DNA of 64,000 nt from Mesostigma viride (Eukaryota; Streptophyta; Mesostigmatophyceae; Mesostigmatales; Mesostigmataceae). The stretch is taken from assembly GCA_009746045.1 (NCBI GenBank), contig RPFO01000389.1:1600982-1664981 (forward strand). The letters run 5' to 3'. The position numbers and the translations under genes were made by a program. The notes under the pieces are model-generated. The model was not told the DNA's origin. It did no database searches and worked only from the letters and a program-made list of their open reading frames with translations. Positions within the stretch are counted from its first letter, which is position 1. Each line of letters opens with the position of its first letter. This document shows positions 9,501 to 21,310 of this stretch, piece by piece.

Positions 9501-12405
9501 GTTATAGTTATTTTGCGACGGGCTCAAAGGGGGCCGATCTGCCGCCTGTAGCGTAGCTGTCGCGTTTGCGTGCCATTATGTCCTAGACTATCATTTGGAA
9601 GACATATCCACAGCAATATAAAGCACTTATGTGTGTGATCCACTATCGAGGAGACAACCAGCGCAGGCCAGAAATCGGGAGAATCCGGACCATGGCAGCT
9701 CGATCCTGCCGTTATCTTGTCCGCGTGTTCGAGTCGTTCAGGATGATGAATATGAATGGTGATGGAAATGTGTAGCCTTGTGCATTGAAATTATGGCTGG
9801 CTTACGTGTAGAGCGACTGGATGACCTAGACGGTGGGGCCGGAAACAGCTTGCTTGATCAGGGCGTGTGTTTCGAGCCTAACTGGCCGGGAGTGTCTAGT
9901 GGTGAGCACCATTGCTGCGATCGCTCTCCCACCATTTACGAGGAAATACCCGCAAATGGAAAACCACTGAAAAGGTCTAGCTAGTCAGTCATTACGTTAG
10001 CCATGCCATGATTCCAAACGTCCAAGAACTGCACACGGTGCAAAGGCAAAAATCCGGAGGACAGCACTTTCAAATGTGCGGCGGGAACCAAAAGCCCGCG
10101 TATGCCAGAAAACATCGTGTTGCTGCAGCGACGCGACGATGTGGACAACGAATCCAGTGCCAAGCTCGGAACGGCCGCAAAGAAGATCTGGCATCACAGG
10201 GTTCAGATGTGCGGAGATACTACGCCATCCAGCCGGTCCACGACCTGTTTGTAGAGCTTGTGCCAAGCCTGGGCACTATATTTAAAAGGGTGAAAAATGA
10301 AAGGTGCGGTCGATCTTAGTCACGGCACCGCCACCTTCATGACAGACGATCCCGCCAGCCGATTTCATACTGAGATAATGCTTTATCATCAAAGCAAGCA
10401 AAAGACTTTTCCACTCCAAAAAGATCAATGACGAATTACAAAGACTGTCGAGTTGTAATGTTGCAATTATATGATCAGCTGTACTCAGGAATTCCATCCC
10501 GCTGTTCGAGCTACTGGCTCGCCTGAGCCACCAATGACAGGCCTAGGGCATTACGGAGCTGTCCCCTTCCCTGCGTATCGATCGTTCCCAATGTTACACA
10601 CATTCAAAACACATTATTGTCATTTCCGTCAATCCATTCTTGTGGCAATGGACTGCATGCAATCACTCACGGGGGGCTGCTCCGGGCTGCTCGGACTATT
10701 TCATCCCCATGAAGACAACAAACCAGTTGTGAGGGAGAGAAACAAGCGAACAACGACCTCCATGGTCGAGGCTCGTTCCCTTTAGCTATATTTCCAAAAG
10801 TCCTGCTGACGCAAGCAAATCCCACGCCATAGCACCACTGCTGTCAAACCTGGCTACGTGCGCGCTAAACTACGTGCGCATTTCCCAGCAATACAGCAAA
10901 TCGTATGTGCTGCCAATCCTGCCTGGTTGTCACAACACATTTCAGGCTTTGGCGCGCTCAGGCTATGAGCGACGCGTGTGCGCATCAATCAAATCAGTAG
11001 TGCACGGCAGCAATGCCATAATGATTGCGCGCGACGCTAAGTCATCATGACATAATGATTGTGCCGTCCGATATCTACCAACGGTAGACTGAACATACTA
11101 CAAAAGTAAATATTCAGCCACAAGCGACGTAGAGTTGGGTACTAGCATCCGGCGCGGCGCTTCACACCGGCCGGTACCCAGACTTGAACAAATCCAAGCC
11201 AAACGGCTACCGCAGAACCAAACCAACGGAACTGAACCGGACATAAATGATTCGGTAAACAGCCGTTTCTCGAGTGCACGGACGTAAATGATCACGGACG
11301 TGACATAGCTCTACCGTACGTCACCTACACCATGTGAGGTGCTTTGTTGTTACATAGGACTAGAGAGAAGGGGACCTGCGTTGCATTTGACGCGTTGCAT
11401 TAAATCAAATTAAATTAAACTAAATTATATTAAATAAAATTAAAGTAAATTAAATCAAATTATAACATGACTCCATTGGGAGATCATGTAGCACGTATTC
11501 CCTGGCTGGCTGGATGGAGGTGGGCGAAGCCGCGAAACTGAACTAAGCTAACTCTAAGCTAATCTAGCTATCCTACAACTGTAACTACTGTACTCAGCAA
11601 AGCGCCCCTTCCTCCTGGGGGGGGGGGCTTGCCCACAGGGGCTGGCGTGTGAGCCTGGACAATCATCTTCCACCTCTTCTTGTTCTGCATAGCAGTCGAA
11701 GAAGTTAACGCCAAGCGCATTGCCGTGTTCCTGTATCGGCATATCTCTACGATTCCAGCGGCACCGGAACGAGTTCATTCCGACGAGTATCAAGCAAGTT
11801 ATGGCGTTCCAACTTCGCGGTCGCGCCCGAGCGCGAGCCGGCTGTTATTCCAAGTCGTGCAAGAATATGTGCCGACGACATACTGGGCCGACAGTAATTC
11901 CTGGGCTGACAGGAATTAGGTGCTGTACCTACGACGGTATTGGATTAATACCTCGTACGCAGGAAATAGGAACCTTAACCTGTGGTCTGTTGGTACCGCA
12001 GGCTTAGTCGTGGACTATTGGATGCAGATGCAATAATCACTGTGTGGACTATACTCTGTGGTCACTGTGCCTGTATAGCAGACCTGCTGTATAGGATCTG
12101 GACGCTGTACCGGTTAGTATTACTGTACAGCCTGGGTGTTAATCCCGAGCAGGCCAGACGATGCTGCTCACGCCTAGCAAAGCACAGTGAACAAGTATAT
12201 AAAGAATAGGCCAGTGCCAACTGGTCATCTTGCGAGACCGCCTCACGTGTGTTGCCTTGACTTGGCAATTTCGTGTCTAAGCCCTCACGTGCCTGAGTGC
12301 TGTAATCCTATACATTTTAACAAAGCTCCGTTCCAACCACATTCGCATAATTGCTGCATTGCAACAATATCCCTTATACATTGCACTTCAAAACGTTAAC
12401 TCAAA
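9501..12405. other. Non-coding or unrecognised region
   Basis: No gene is supported. Short ORFs around 10008-10320 contain a Cys-rich start in one frame (CTRCKGKNPEDSTFKC) that could be a transposon or host-exon remnant, but nothing around it confirms this. At about 11395-11465 there is an AT-rich degenerate repeat of TAAATTAAA-type units. Run-length CACGTG motifs recur. No tRNA or terminal repeat was found. Confidence 0.4.
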
Positions 12406-13441
12406 TTACAAGCAGTCTCGACCGAACGGCCAGGAGGGTTGTTGCGGTGTGCTGCGTGCAGCGTTGACGACGTGGTGAAGCTCGTCGGTGTCGAATGGTG
12501 CAGGAAGAACCACGGCAACAGGATTAATTCCGGTTTCCTCGGCAGTCTGCTGGTGGTTCCATATCCCCTGAATTGCGTCATGTTGTTCGAGATTCATCCT
12601 TATTGCTTGCAGATCCTGTTGATTGCAACTTTGCGCAGTTCAGTCGACGACCAGGTCGAGGACTGGGTGCGCATTTTGCAGCACGTCAGGACCATCGTTG
12701 TTCCCGCACACCGAAGCGTAGACGACATTGAACAAGAGCTGCACGGGCTGGTCGGAATACAGTCCGTAATCACATTGTTGGTCGACCGGGTGCGCGAGGA
12801 GTTGATGGCCAGGCGAAAAGGAGCTGCGGGGCCGGCCGGAGCTGTGCGACGAGAGCTCGCGCAGGCAGCGGCAGGTTTGGGCGCACAACGTGCGTTCGCA
12901 GGCGCAGTTGGTGACGGGGGAATTGATGCGGGACCAGTTCGACGGGGGCGACGAGTGATGGAGCGCTACAGGCGGGTAGCCGAGATCGAGCCGGCTGAAG
13001 AAGCCATCGCTGGAAATCAGCGTGCGACGCGAGTCGACAGGGTTGTCGACAGAAATCAGGCGTGGCGGAGAGTGCCGCTTCAGGAGTTACCCCAACCTCT
13101 CAGCGTGCGTGTAACGCAGTGGGAGACGTTCGCCTCGATCTCGTGGGTACGATAGCGACCTCGAGGCAGGCGCTGTGGGGGTCGAGGATTTAAGCGACGA
13201 GGAGCTTGGCGATCGCGAGGTGCCGAGGTATAACCCGCGGGGCGGCAACGACGGGCTGTCGCCTGTCTACCACACCAACGGTGACGACGCTGTCATTGCG
13301 AGCCGACAGCGGGCTGACGACGGGGCTGGTGGCAGCAGGTTGCCAGAGCTCATCAGTGACAGTGACAGCACCGGCAGCGACAGCGGCAGTGACAAGGAGA
13401 ACCGGGTGGCGCCAGCGGGTGACAGAGGTGGGCTGGACTAG
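12406..13441 (+). other. Possible coding remnant, strand uncertain (gag-like N-terminus?)
   Basis: A plus-strand frame (12439-13155, 238 codons) is rich in Arg/Ala/Val and is followed in another frame by an acidic Ser/Asp tail (13175-13441, with SDSDSTGSDSGSDKEN). The minus strand at 12406-12888 also reads almost continuously with one stop (MNLEQHDAIQGIWNHQQT). Neither has a recognisable domain. The plus frame precedes a decayed gag on the same strand, which slightly favours it. Confidence 0.3.
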
Positions 13442-13542
13442 TGGGTAACACTTGTCATCTTCTTTTTGGTTCAGCTGTGTATATTGCCTTAATTACTGCC
13501 TGGCCAGTTGGCTAGCCTGTAATAGAGCTGAACCAGGCCCAC

Positions 13543-14300
13543 GTGAGTGAGGGAGCATCAGACCAACGTGGACGTGGGGTCGGCTTCGAGCACCGGCGCG
13601 GCGCAGATATGGATGGATGCGATGGACGAGGAGGAGGGCAAGCACTAGGGGATCAGCCTGGTCTAGATGATGATCAGAGCCAGGGATCTCCTCAGGGCGC
13701 TCAGAACGCGCCAGCAGCGGCCCAGGCTGCACCTAGACGGCCAACCATAGCCGAGGGTTACGCCGTACTAAGCCAGTTTCAGTCCATCAAGGACGAATGG
13801 CAGCCACGAGACGCTGAGCGCATGCTGGAGGACATGAATCTATACACCGATATCTACCCAGGCGACAAGCTGCGCATCCTAGCGTCAAGTGCCTACATTC
13901 GGCAGTCGGCAAGGCGGCTTTTCAAGTTCGTCCGCGAGCGTAATGCAGCCGCGGGGATACCTGGGTCGCGTTCATGACGCGTCTCAGGGTGTTCTTAAGC
14001 GACAAGAGGACCATTGATGGGTCTCATCTGAAGCAGGAGTACCTGGACTACAAGCCTATCAAGGGCCAGTTGGTGGTCCATGCTTTTGAGGACTTCTGCA
14101 AGCTACGTGAGGACGCCATGGCCAAGGGGTTCTTCTGTGCTGACAGGATGGCCATGGTCGCTGCAACTGGATCCAATCACGATGGATAACGTGTCTATAC
14201 ACATGCGCCAGGTCCATGGATGGGCTGCCATGACGGACCAGTTGTACGAGTGCTTCAGTGGCAAGTATGTAGGCGGGAAGCGCCCACGTCAACTGTGACG
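13543..14300 (+). pseudogene. Decayed retrotransposon Gag (capsid part)
   Basis: Frames at 13543-13977, 13974-14189 and 14080-14298 join to a Gag-like capsid. The helical segment TIAEGYAVLSQFQSIKDEW comes first. It is followed by WVAFMTRLRVFLSDKRTIDG, HLKQEYLDYKPIKGQ, then FEDFCKLREDAMAKG and MRQVHGWAAMTDQLYECFSG. At least two frameshifts break it. It lies just upstream of a CCHC knuckle and an integrase fragment on the same strand, so these are pieces of one element. Family (Copia-like integrase type) is inferred from the integrase. Confidence 0.65.
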
Positions 14301-14414
14301 AGGAGGCAGCTGAGCCTGCGGTCAAGTCCATGAGGGGATCGGGCCACGGGGGTCCAGCGTCCTCAAGGTGGCCTGAGACCTCGTTCAGGGGTCAAGGAGG
14401 GTCCAGGAGGGGGC

Positions 14415-14756
14415 GTGGAAGAATGGCTGGACGGGGGACACCTCCGACAGTCGGGACCTCCACAGTCCCAGTTTGACTTCAAGAGGGTTGGTGGTCCTCC
14501 CAAGGCTGGGCCCAGCGGTGGGACCTCACGGGACATCAGTCAGGTGGAATGTTATTTCTGCCAAGGGAAGGGTCACTTCAGGAATGAGTGTCCCTCGTAC
14601 CTGAGGCAGGGTGGTCAGAGCCAGCCAGCCCAGGGTGGCAGCAAGGAGAAGGCTGGTCCATCCAGGACAAGGGCAAGGGCGAGGCTAGTGATCATTGACT
14701 GGAGCCTGCACACATCCCTGAACCCTGGAGGGTGCCCCCAGGGGTGTGTAATGTAG
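14415..14756 (+). pseudogene. Gag nucleocapsid fragment with CCHC zinc knuckle
   Basis: The frame contains CYFCQGKGHFRNEC, a perfect CX2CX4HX4C knuckle, in a Gly/Ser/Pro-rich context. It is the nucleocapsid end of the decayed Gag just upstream. No protease or RT can be seen between it and the integrase remnant. Confidence 0.8.
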
Positions 14757-15025
14757 CTGCTAGTGACGGCAGTGAGGGGCAGCCCCATGCTCTTGTAATA
14801 GAGCCCATTGGACACGATGGGGCAAGCTTGGTTAACACAGAGAGTATGCCAGCTGTAGCAGCAGTGGTTACTCGCCAACGTGCCCGCCATGGCGGTGCTG
14901 AGCCTGAGGTAGGACCTGGTGCTGTGGACCCAGGTGGATCTCAGAAGCATTCTAATCGTGCAGGACTGGCACAGGATGGTTAGAATGAGGATAGGACTGG
15001 AGACAGTCTGACAGGCACGACCCTG

Positions 15026-15733
15026 GTGCCTCCTGTACATAAGGGATCTGTACATACCTTGAGTGCTAATAATGACAATAAAAGATTTTCTCTCTTGTAT
15101 GAGATTGCCTCAAGGTTGCATACCATGTTTGGCCATGCAGCTCAGTCTTTGCAAGTTGCTAGACGGCTGGGAGGAAGTGAGTTGTACTCCATTTGCCAAC
15201 AGGTTGCTCAAGCTTGCAGGTGCAGGCTAGTTGCTAGAAAGCCCAAGCAGTCTCATGCCAGTTCTCCTATTTTGCATGCAGGCCATGTGCAGGTGGATAT
15301 TCAGAGAATCAGGGGGTTGAAGCTGCTGGTGGCAGTGGACAGATATACCAAGTACAAGACCCTAGAGATCCTGCCTGACATGGAGAAGCCTACATTGATT
15401 GCTGCTCTTAAGTTGACAAGGAGCAGGTACCCTGGGTTGGAGTTGCTGCAGTGTGACATTCAGTTTGAGTGCTGTGAGAACCTGCCAGAGTTTCCAGAGT
15501 TGCTGATTACACCCAGGGAGAGCCACGGCCAGCAAGGGGTGGTGGAGAGAGCCATCCAAGAGATCAAGACTATACTGCTGGTGGAGAGGATTCCAAGGAC
15601 TTCATCTGCCATTGTGACATCTGCATGGCTACGTTCTGTGGAAGATAGGCTGAACCTGAGGACTCCCATGTTCTTTGGTGACATTGCCATCAATCCTCTT
15701 ATGCTGCATACCAGGATGCTGCCAGCTAGATAG
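15026..15733 (+). pseudogene. Integrase fragment of the same decayed element
   Basis: The 235-codon frame carries a degenerate HHCC module (LHTMFGHAAQ to CQQVAQACRC) and a core. The core includes VDRYTKYKTLEIL and SHGQQGVVERAIQEIK, where the Glu matches the third catalytic acid. The same signature (HERQGLVERTMRAIR) is in the Copia-like element at 61968-63431, so the two are related. The frame ends soon after the core. RT and RNase H are absent, and the element either is a deletion derivative or was truncated here. Confidence 0.7.
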
Positions 15734-16440
15734 TATACACCATCCATTCCATCCCATGTTCCCCTCCCACTGAGGACTTATGCTCACGTGACGCAGTCAC
15801 GTGTCTATTAATTAATTAATTAATCTAGGTCCTAGTTACAGGGTTGTGGGCACCACGGCCCGAATCGCTATGAATGCCATATGCGGTCACACGCGGAGCC
15901 CCCACAGACTTGGGGGTGGTCTCCTTCATCACTACTTGCCATCTATCCTTGCGTACCATCTGCTGATCTGCCTCGATAGTACAGACAAACCAGGAGGCTG
16001 CCCCAGTGTGAGCCCGTCACGTCTAGTGTAGCACATGTCCATGCCGAGTCTATCACGAAAAGTCCACGGGTGGCGGCTCTGCCGCGCGCGGCCTGGGGCA
16101 CGCCAGGTGAGGACAGAATGCCCAGGCTGGGCGGGCTTGGTGCCAGCTAGTCTATCTGATGTGTCTACCTCTCTGAGGTCTTAGATAGCTAGCTCCATCC
16201 ATCCCATCTGATCCCATCCCACTCGACTGTACTGAGGACTTATGCTCATTAATTAATTAATTGCCTTCCTTAGCGTCAGCACAGGTGGCAAACTGCCAAA
16301 CGCTATAACTTCTACGTTTGTACTCAGAATGAGCTCAGATTTTGTGGCATTAATTGTCGATATGTGTAGTATTTGTGTATATCTCCCCAGGCTCTAAATG
16401 TGTGTTTTTGATTTGATTTTTTTTTCAGCCTTAAAAAGTA
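15734..16440. other. Non-coding stretch with duplicated ends and AATT microsatellites
   Basis: No gene is seen. A near-identical block including ACTGAGGACTTATGCTCA occurs at about 15771 and again near 16234. Both copies lead into (AATT)n runs (about 15807-15825 and 16248-16262). Only the first copy carries the CACGTGAC-GCA-GTCACGTG near-palindrome between block and microsatellite. Confidence 0.6.
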
Positions 16441-17170
16441 CGGTTTTTAGGGGGAATTTTATAACTTCAATAATACTCATCATTCCGGGGCTCCAATTAG
16501 GTAGGCAACCTCACCATATAGGATTTTATATGGGAATATATTGAAACATGAGTAATTGTGCCCCCATTGTCCTAGGGGATATGCCCCTAGAGTAGCGTCT
16601 TTTGTCCGTTTTTGCGTAATACCGGTCACTAAAAGGGGTATATACCCCCCCTCAGTGGGTGGGATGGACCCCCACACATCCCATTTACATGGCAAAATCA
16701 TAGTTTGGGTGCCCCAAGGCCAGCTTTGCATGTTATTCCATATTATGGTTTTGGGGGGCCTGGCATAGGACCCTCTAATTTACGGGGGTGTGGGCACCGC
16801 ATAAATGAGGTCAGCTAGTAAATTCTGCTTGTTAGTCGGCCCCCCTTCTCCAAGCTCGTTCGTGATCGCTAGGCCAGGGTCACGGCCTGCAATGCTAGCA
16901 AAGCGAGCACGTGCCTGGCGCATAACATAATCCACTACAATAACAAACAGGTACGGCGACAGGACGCAACCCGGCCAAGACGCCGGTCTGCAGTGGGCAT
17001 GGCGGGGTAATGCCGTGTTGAGTGCGCACCGAAGTGGTCGACCCCTCATACAGCGTGCGGATGACGGTAATCAGGGGAGTGGGGACGCGAGCGCGAGCAA
17101 GTACAGCCCATGCGTAGGTATGGTTTTCAGAAAAGTGCACTTTAGGGGTGTCGTGTCCCCTTCATCTCAG
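16441..17170 (+). repeat. Dispersed repeat 'X', copy 1, interrupted by a LINE fragment
   Basis: Blocks such as CCCATTGTCCTAGGG, AGCGTCTTTT and ACCGG at 16560-16640, and TAGGTATGGTTTTCAGAAAAG at 17115-17155, reappear in the same order in reverse complement at 27600-28085. The second copy is continuous where this one holds a LINE RT piece (about 16795-17115). No ORF, terminal repeat or target duplication was found, so its class is unknown. Confidence 0.6.
16795..17125 (-). pseudogene. LINE (non-LTR) reverse transcriptase fragment
   Basis: Two frames together read VPTPLITVIRTLYEGSTTSV, then a GITPPCPLQTGV block and GCVLSPYLFVIVVDYVMR, the RT block preceding the catalytic motif in LINEs. They end at LADLIYA, exactly where YADD should follow. 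One frameshift lies near 16990. It is truncated on both sides and embedded in repeat X. Confidence 0.8.
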
Positions 17171-17609
17171 CGCCCACCTCTGAGAAATTGTGAGTAATAT
17201 ACCTTGATAGAGGCATGCCTCTTATTTTATTTCAACCTACCTAACTCAGCTCCTAACTAGCATCTTATCTCAGCCCCCGCCTCTGAGAAATCGTGAATTT
17301 GAGAAATGGAGCCAGATTCTCAACATTGGGTGGAACAAGCCACAGGAAGCCAGAAACTACAATTTAAATATGCTTTTTAAAAAACAAACAAAGAACTTGA
17401 GGGAGCATGGCTGCCTGGTTGTAACCTGTAATAAACAAAAGACGCAGGTCATATACGCTGAAAAGAATCCACAAGGCAAGGCAGAAAATACATGCATGGG
17501 ACCCAAGCCTGGGACCCAAGTTCAAGGATGCACACTGCACTGAGGCAGACCCGGCCCTCTGTGAGCTGCTTCATGACAAACTAGGTTGTTGGTCTAATAT
17601 CCAACGAGG
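17171..17609. other. 3' flank of the GT29-like gene, short repeats only
   Basis: A ~30-bp block containing CTCTGAGAAAT occurs at 17166-17196 and 17270-17300. No ORF is supported. The segment nearest 17600 would be the 3' UTR of the minus-strand gene. No AATAAA is evident; algal nuclear genes often use other signals. Confidence 0.45.
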
Positions 17610-18812
17610 TTATGAGGACGTGTCCACCAGGGTTCGGATCATACCCACACTGAGCAACTCGGAGAAAATGGCTGGCTCTGTGATGTGATACTTGGCTGGC
17701 CCGAGGTTTTTCCGCCGAAACGCTGTGTCATCACCCACTTTGACAGCTTCGAAGAAATTGGTGTGCAGGTTACCGGCACCCACGTCAAACCCTGCCAGCG
17801 TAGGTGTCACCCCATGTATCAACAGCATAAAGGCGGCCTTGAAACCAGTACGAACTGGCCGGTTTGTCGGGAACGATGTCTTCAGCTCAGGATGAAACCG
17901 ACTTTGTAAATACAACCAGTACGTGATAGGGGCAGGGGCAAGTTTAAAGTTCCTGACAAACCGAATGTTACCATGTACAGCTGGATCATATCCTGGAGGC
18001 GGCTGCCCCATAAATAGCTTGCAAGAAGTGCCCAGCCGTTTCCATATTGCACGGATTTTTTCCTCATTGCAACATGCCAAGCTGGCACAGCCACATGCAC
18101 CCTTGTAGTCACCTTGTGCCCACACATCTCGCTTGCTGCCTGCCAAGGCAACTTTGCTTTCTATCCATTCTGTGTTAAACCTAACTACGGTGCCATAACT
18201 GTCTATCATGGCCCCCGTCCCAGGACCGTTTTTGGCGATGGAGGCTGAATTACCGACCAAAACAACACTGCCGTTTCCTACCACCTCGGCAAGAGGTGCA
18301 GAGGCGGTAACCGCCTCCTGCAGGTCCGCCTCGTCGTGGGCCATTGTGTACAGCATGGCTTTCAACAAGTCAACCGTCAATTCTTGCTTCTTCAGCAGCA
18401 CGGAACATCTGCAGCCTAATCCCGCCCGTGCTTGGGCAGGTGCCTGATCGCTGATCATTCTGTTTTTCAAATCTCGGTACACGGTTTCCATCTTTGCGGG
18501 AAGCCACTCAGCAGAGGTTGAGCGCAGCCAAGAAAGCCCATCCACAAGCTGGTAAGGGTTGCAGCCTGTATGCTGGAAAATCCGATTTCGTTCGTGCCGC
18601 CGCTTCATAAACTCCTGCCTGGTCTCCGAGGCGGTAAGCATGCTGGAGAAATCTTTCCAGGACTTAGCAATTTCTGCACAAGTGAATTTCAATTCCCCCT
18701 CGGCATCATTTGCTGAGATTGAACGTACATGCAGGCAAGAGCAAGTCTTAGACGTGGTTACAATCAAAACTAGAGTAAACATAGCCGACGCAAATACTCG
18801 AAAAGAAGCCAT
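17610..18812 (-). CDS. GT29 sialyltransferase-like glycosyltransferase (400 aa)
   Basis: The ATG at 18812 opens an uninterrupted 400-codon frame. A hydrophobic segment at residues ~9-27 suggests a signal anchor for the Golgi/ER lumen. The sialyl-motif L is recognisable at residues ~185-213 (VLVGNSASIAKNGPGTG, then AMIDSYGTVVRFN). Motif S lies near 318-342 (RPVRTGFKAAFMLL, TLAGFD). HTNFFE at 350-355 sits where the short motif III is expected. H376 with E379/E385 near the end is a poor match to the canonical VS HX4E. The family normally transfers sialic acid from CMP-sialic acid to glycans. In algae and plants the real donor and acceptor are usually unknown, so substrate is not assigned. No introns are apparent. 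This is the best host-gene candidate. Confidence 0.85.
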   Translation of the reverse strand: MASFRVFASAMFTLVLIVTTSKTCSCLHVRSISANDAEGELKFTCAEIAKSWKDFSSMLTASETRQEFMKRRHERNRIFQHTGCNPYQLVDGLSWLRSTSAEWLPAKMETVYRDLKNRMISDQAPAQARAGLGCRCSVLLKKQELTVDLLKAMLYTMAHDEADLQEAVTASAPLAEVVGNGSVVLVGNSASIAKNGPGTGAMIDSYGTVVRFNTEWIESKVALAGSKRDVWAQGDYKGACGCASLACCNEEKIRAIWKRLGTSCKLFMGQPPPGYDPAVHGNIRFVRNFKLAPAPITYWLYLQSRFHPELKTSFPTNRPVRTGFKAAFMLLIHGVTPTLAGFDVGAGNLHTNFFEAVKVGDDTAFRRKNLGPAKYHITEPAIFSELLSVGMIRTLVDTSS

Positions 18813-19538
18813 GCTCCTGAAAAGCTTTTTCCAATCTGAAGCGCTTTAACAGTGTGCTACTCTTACGCAGCTCTGTCTGTCAGTCAGATGTTTCCCACGC
18901 CGGTCATGGGCAGACAGAGAGGCTTACGCAGCTATATGCTCTGGATGCATTTTGACCTAAAAGCAGCAACTTGTGATTGTCCAAAAGCTTCTACACCGCG
19001 GATAAACGTAGGAGGCGGTGTACGGTAGGACACGGACGAGTAAACATACCAACCGCGGCCGCGCCTGTCGGTCGTTGGTTGTTGGTTGTGATTGTCTCAC
19101 TCAGAAGGGGTCTACAACTCGCTCTTACGTGTAGCCATGGTAGTAAGCATATGACATACTATGCAGGGGTTATGTAAAGAGAACTGAGAAGTGCCGGTTC
19201 CGGGGGGAGGCATTACCGAATGGCGATTAGGTATGCCGTATGCAGCGCGCGGCAGCCTGTGGCATAACTGCGTATCCCTCACTGTGTACAATCCCTCACT
19301 GTGTATCCGCGGAGGCGCTGACCTGCTAGCTCACCTAGCTGCGCTAGGTAATAACTGCAAGGACAGAATTGCTTGGCGGGAATCGAACACGACCTGTGGC
19401 ACCTATGCCACCTAATTACAGTCATTCCCGCGTTAAGTTACGATTCTTAAGTTACGATTCTTATGTTCCCGCGTTAAGTTACGACGCCGAAGTGTGGGCG
19501 GCGACCGTAACTTAAGCCTGGGTGCCATCGTAACTTAA
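18813..19538. other. 5' flank of GT29-like gene and short inverted repeats
   Basis: No gene is supported. From 19432 to 19538 GTTAAGTTACGA is repeated directly and ends with its inverse TCGTAACTTAAC, directly abutting the TTAA element. A GTTCGATTC B-box-like sequence on the minus strand near 19390 lacks a matching acceptor stem, so no tRNA is called. Confidence 0.45.
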
Positions 19539-21310
19539 CACGTCGTCTGTAGCCACACCTATTTTTAGGACTGAGTTCAACTCAGTCCTAAATTTAGGAC
19601 TGAGATTTGGGGTTTCGTAGAAAATTTGCCCCGATCGGAAGGTTTGTCAAAAAAATTCCCTCAAAATTTATTCAAATACTACGTGAAAAGATCTTTCTTG
19701 GACATATTTTTGCGATTTTTTTGGATTTGGTATGAGCGGCTAAATGTACGGTCAAAGAACAGGTGGTAAGGGTACTTTTCCACGTGAAACGTGAGTTCCG
19801 GAAATGCACGACCTAGCCATGGCGGCTTGCGCCCATGCATGCAGTTTACGTTTTCCGACGATATAGCTGGCCAAACTCAGGAAATAGTTTTTATATATCC
19901 TAGAGATGATACAAGTCAATTTTCAGCTCGCGGGGATGCGATTTACTAGGTGTCGGCACCGTTCTTGCTGGAAAAAGCTGCGATCAGGCAGGCCGACGGA
20001 ATTGATTACTACAACTGCTTTCCGGCGAAATTCGAAGGATTTATAGGTATCGTTCTACCTTTTATCATGCATTGTCATAGAATTGACTTAGTGGCAGTAT
20101 AGATTTGATGATTTCGACCACTCTGTCACGTCATGGTGTGTGTGCCTCAAAGTGCCACTTTTGCGGGCACCGCCTGGGCCAAGGTAACGCCAGCCATGCA
20201 AGGTAAAGCCGGAATATCGTTGTCTCATCATTTCTTGATGTTCTTACATGAGTTTAAGCTTGCGAGGTGTTGCCGGTTTCGAGTCTTGATGCTCTTTCTT
20301 GACCGTTGCCTGCCCCTCTCCAAAACCCCCTTTTTAGATGATGTTGCCAGGCATTTGCCTTGCCCTGGTGTAGTTGTGCAGGTTTTTAGGCGCTGTATGG
20401 GTTTAAACACCTTCATAGATGTTAGTTGTTCTTTTGCTACGTTCATACTGCATAATTGTGTGGCCATGGGCCTCGTCAAGGGTGCTTTCAAGCTTATATG
20501 GGTGAGTGAAAGATCTTGGTGGTAAACCACTGTCATCATGTGCCAGCAAGTATGTTGGCCATGCCATGGCAAGGCAAAACAGTTTTATCCATGTCCATTC
20601 TTGTTAGAGACACTTGAAGTATGCTTAACCTGCCCAATACATGGGTGGTTAACACACACAAAAAAACCTTTCGTGGGTAGGTATCCAAACCCATTCCCTA
20701 CGTGCTTGCATAGGCTCTCACACATTATAAGGTATAATATAACTGCAATATGATGATGCAAGCATGTTGTCCTATTATGCTGGAAGGGAAATGAGTTGAT
20801 TGGCATGGTTGGTGGCCACGGTGGTGTGTAGTACGACCGCACTCCCATGCTAGCATTTTGTTACCAAGGCCCAGTCCTATTTCTAGGACTGGCAGTGTTT
20901 TGCATGTTTCAGGCAGTGCCAGTGGCCGAATTGAGTCCAGTTTTTTGCCACAGTTCAAGAACTCTAATATCTACATGCCTATGATTTTTAATAGTGAATA
21001 TGGATTTTATTGGATTTTACACACTCGTGCTTCCTCAGAAAATTCCAAAATCGCGGGTAAGGGTTGAGAGTCATGTATAATTTTACATGATTTGGTCAAC
21101 ATATGATTTTTTAAGCACATGCCCAAGCATTAGCATGATATTGAGTGCTATGATGCATATCAAACATATGGGGTACTGAACGCAAATGGTTTTCACCTTT
21201 GCGGAGTGCCTGATCAGAATATGGGGTACCCCCCTACCCTTACCGCCACATGATCTCAAAGATGGTATACTCAGTCCTATTTTTAGGACTGAGTTTCTAC
21301 AGGGGACGTG
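19539..21310. mobile_element. Non-autonomous TTAA-target DNA transposon #2
   Basis: TTAA occurs at 19535-19538 and 21311-21314. Inside, the ends read CACGTCGTCTGTAG on the left and, in reverse complement, CACGTCCCCTGTAG on the right, a terminal inverted repeat with two mismatches in 14. Next to it each end carries hairpins built from GGACTGAGT and its inverse (19565-19605 and 21270-21295). GGACTGAGT is also the subterminal motif of the TTAA element at 2564-4278, linking the two families. The interior (~1.7 kb) has only unrecognisable ORFs. The transposase presumably acts in trans. Confidence 0.75.

Noticed and set aside
12406-12888. Minus-strand gene reading MNLEQHDAIQ
   Set aside because: One internal stop, no domain, and competing plus-strand frame; kept only as an ambiguous region.
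19376-19430. Possible tRNA on the minus strand (GTTCGATTC B box, TGGCATAGG A-box-like)
   Set aside because: No matching acceptor stem and a poor T-stem; at most a SINE-like remnant.
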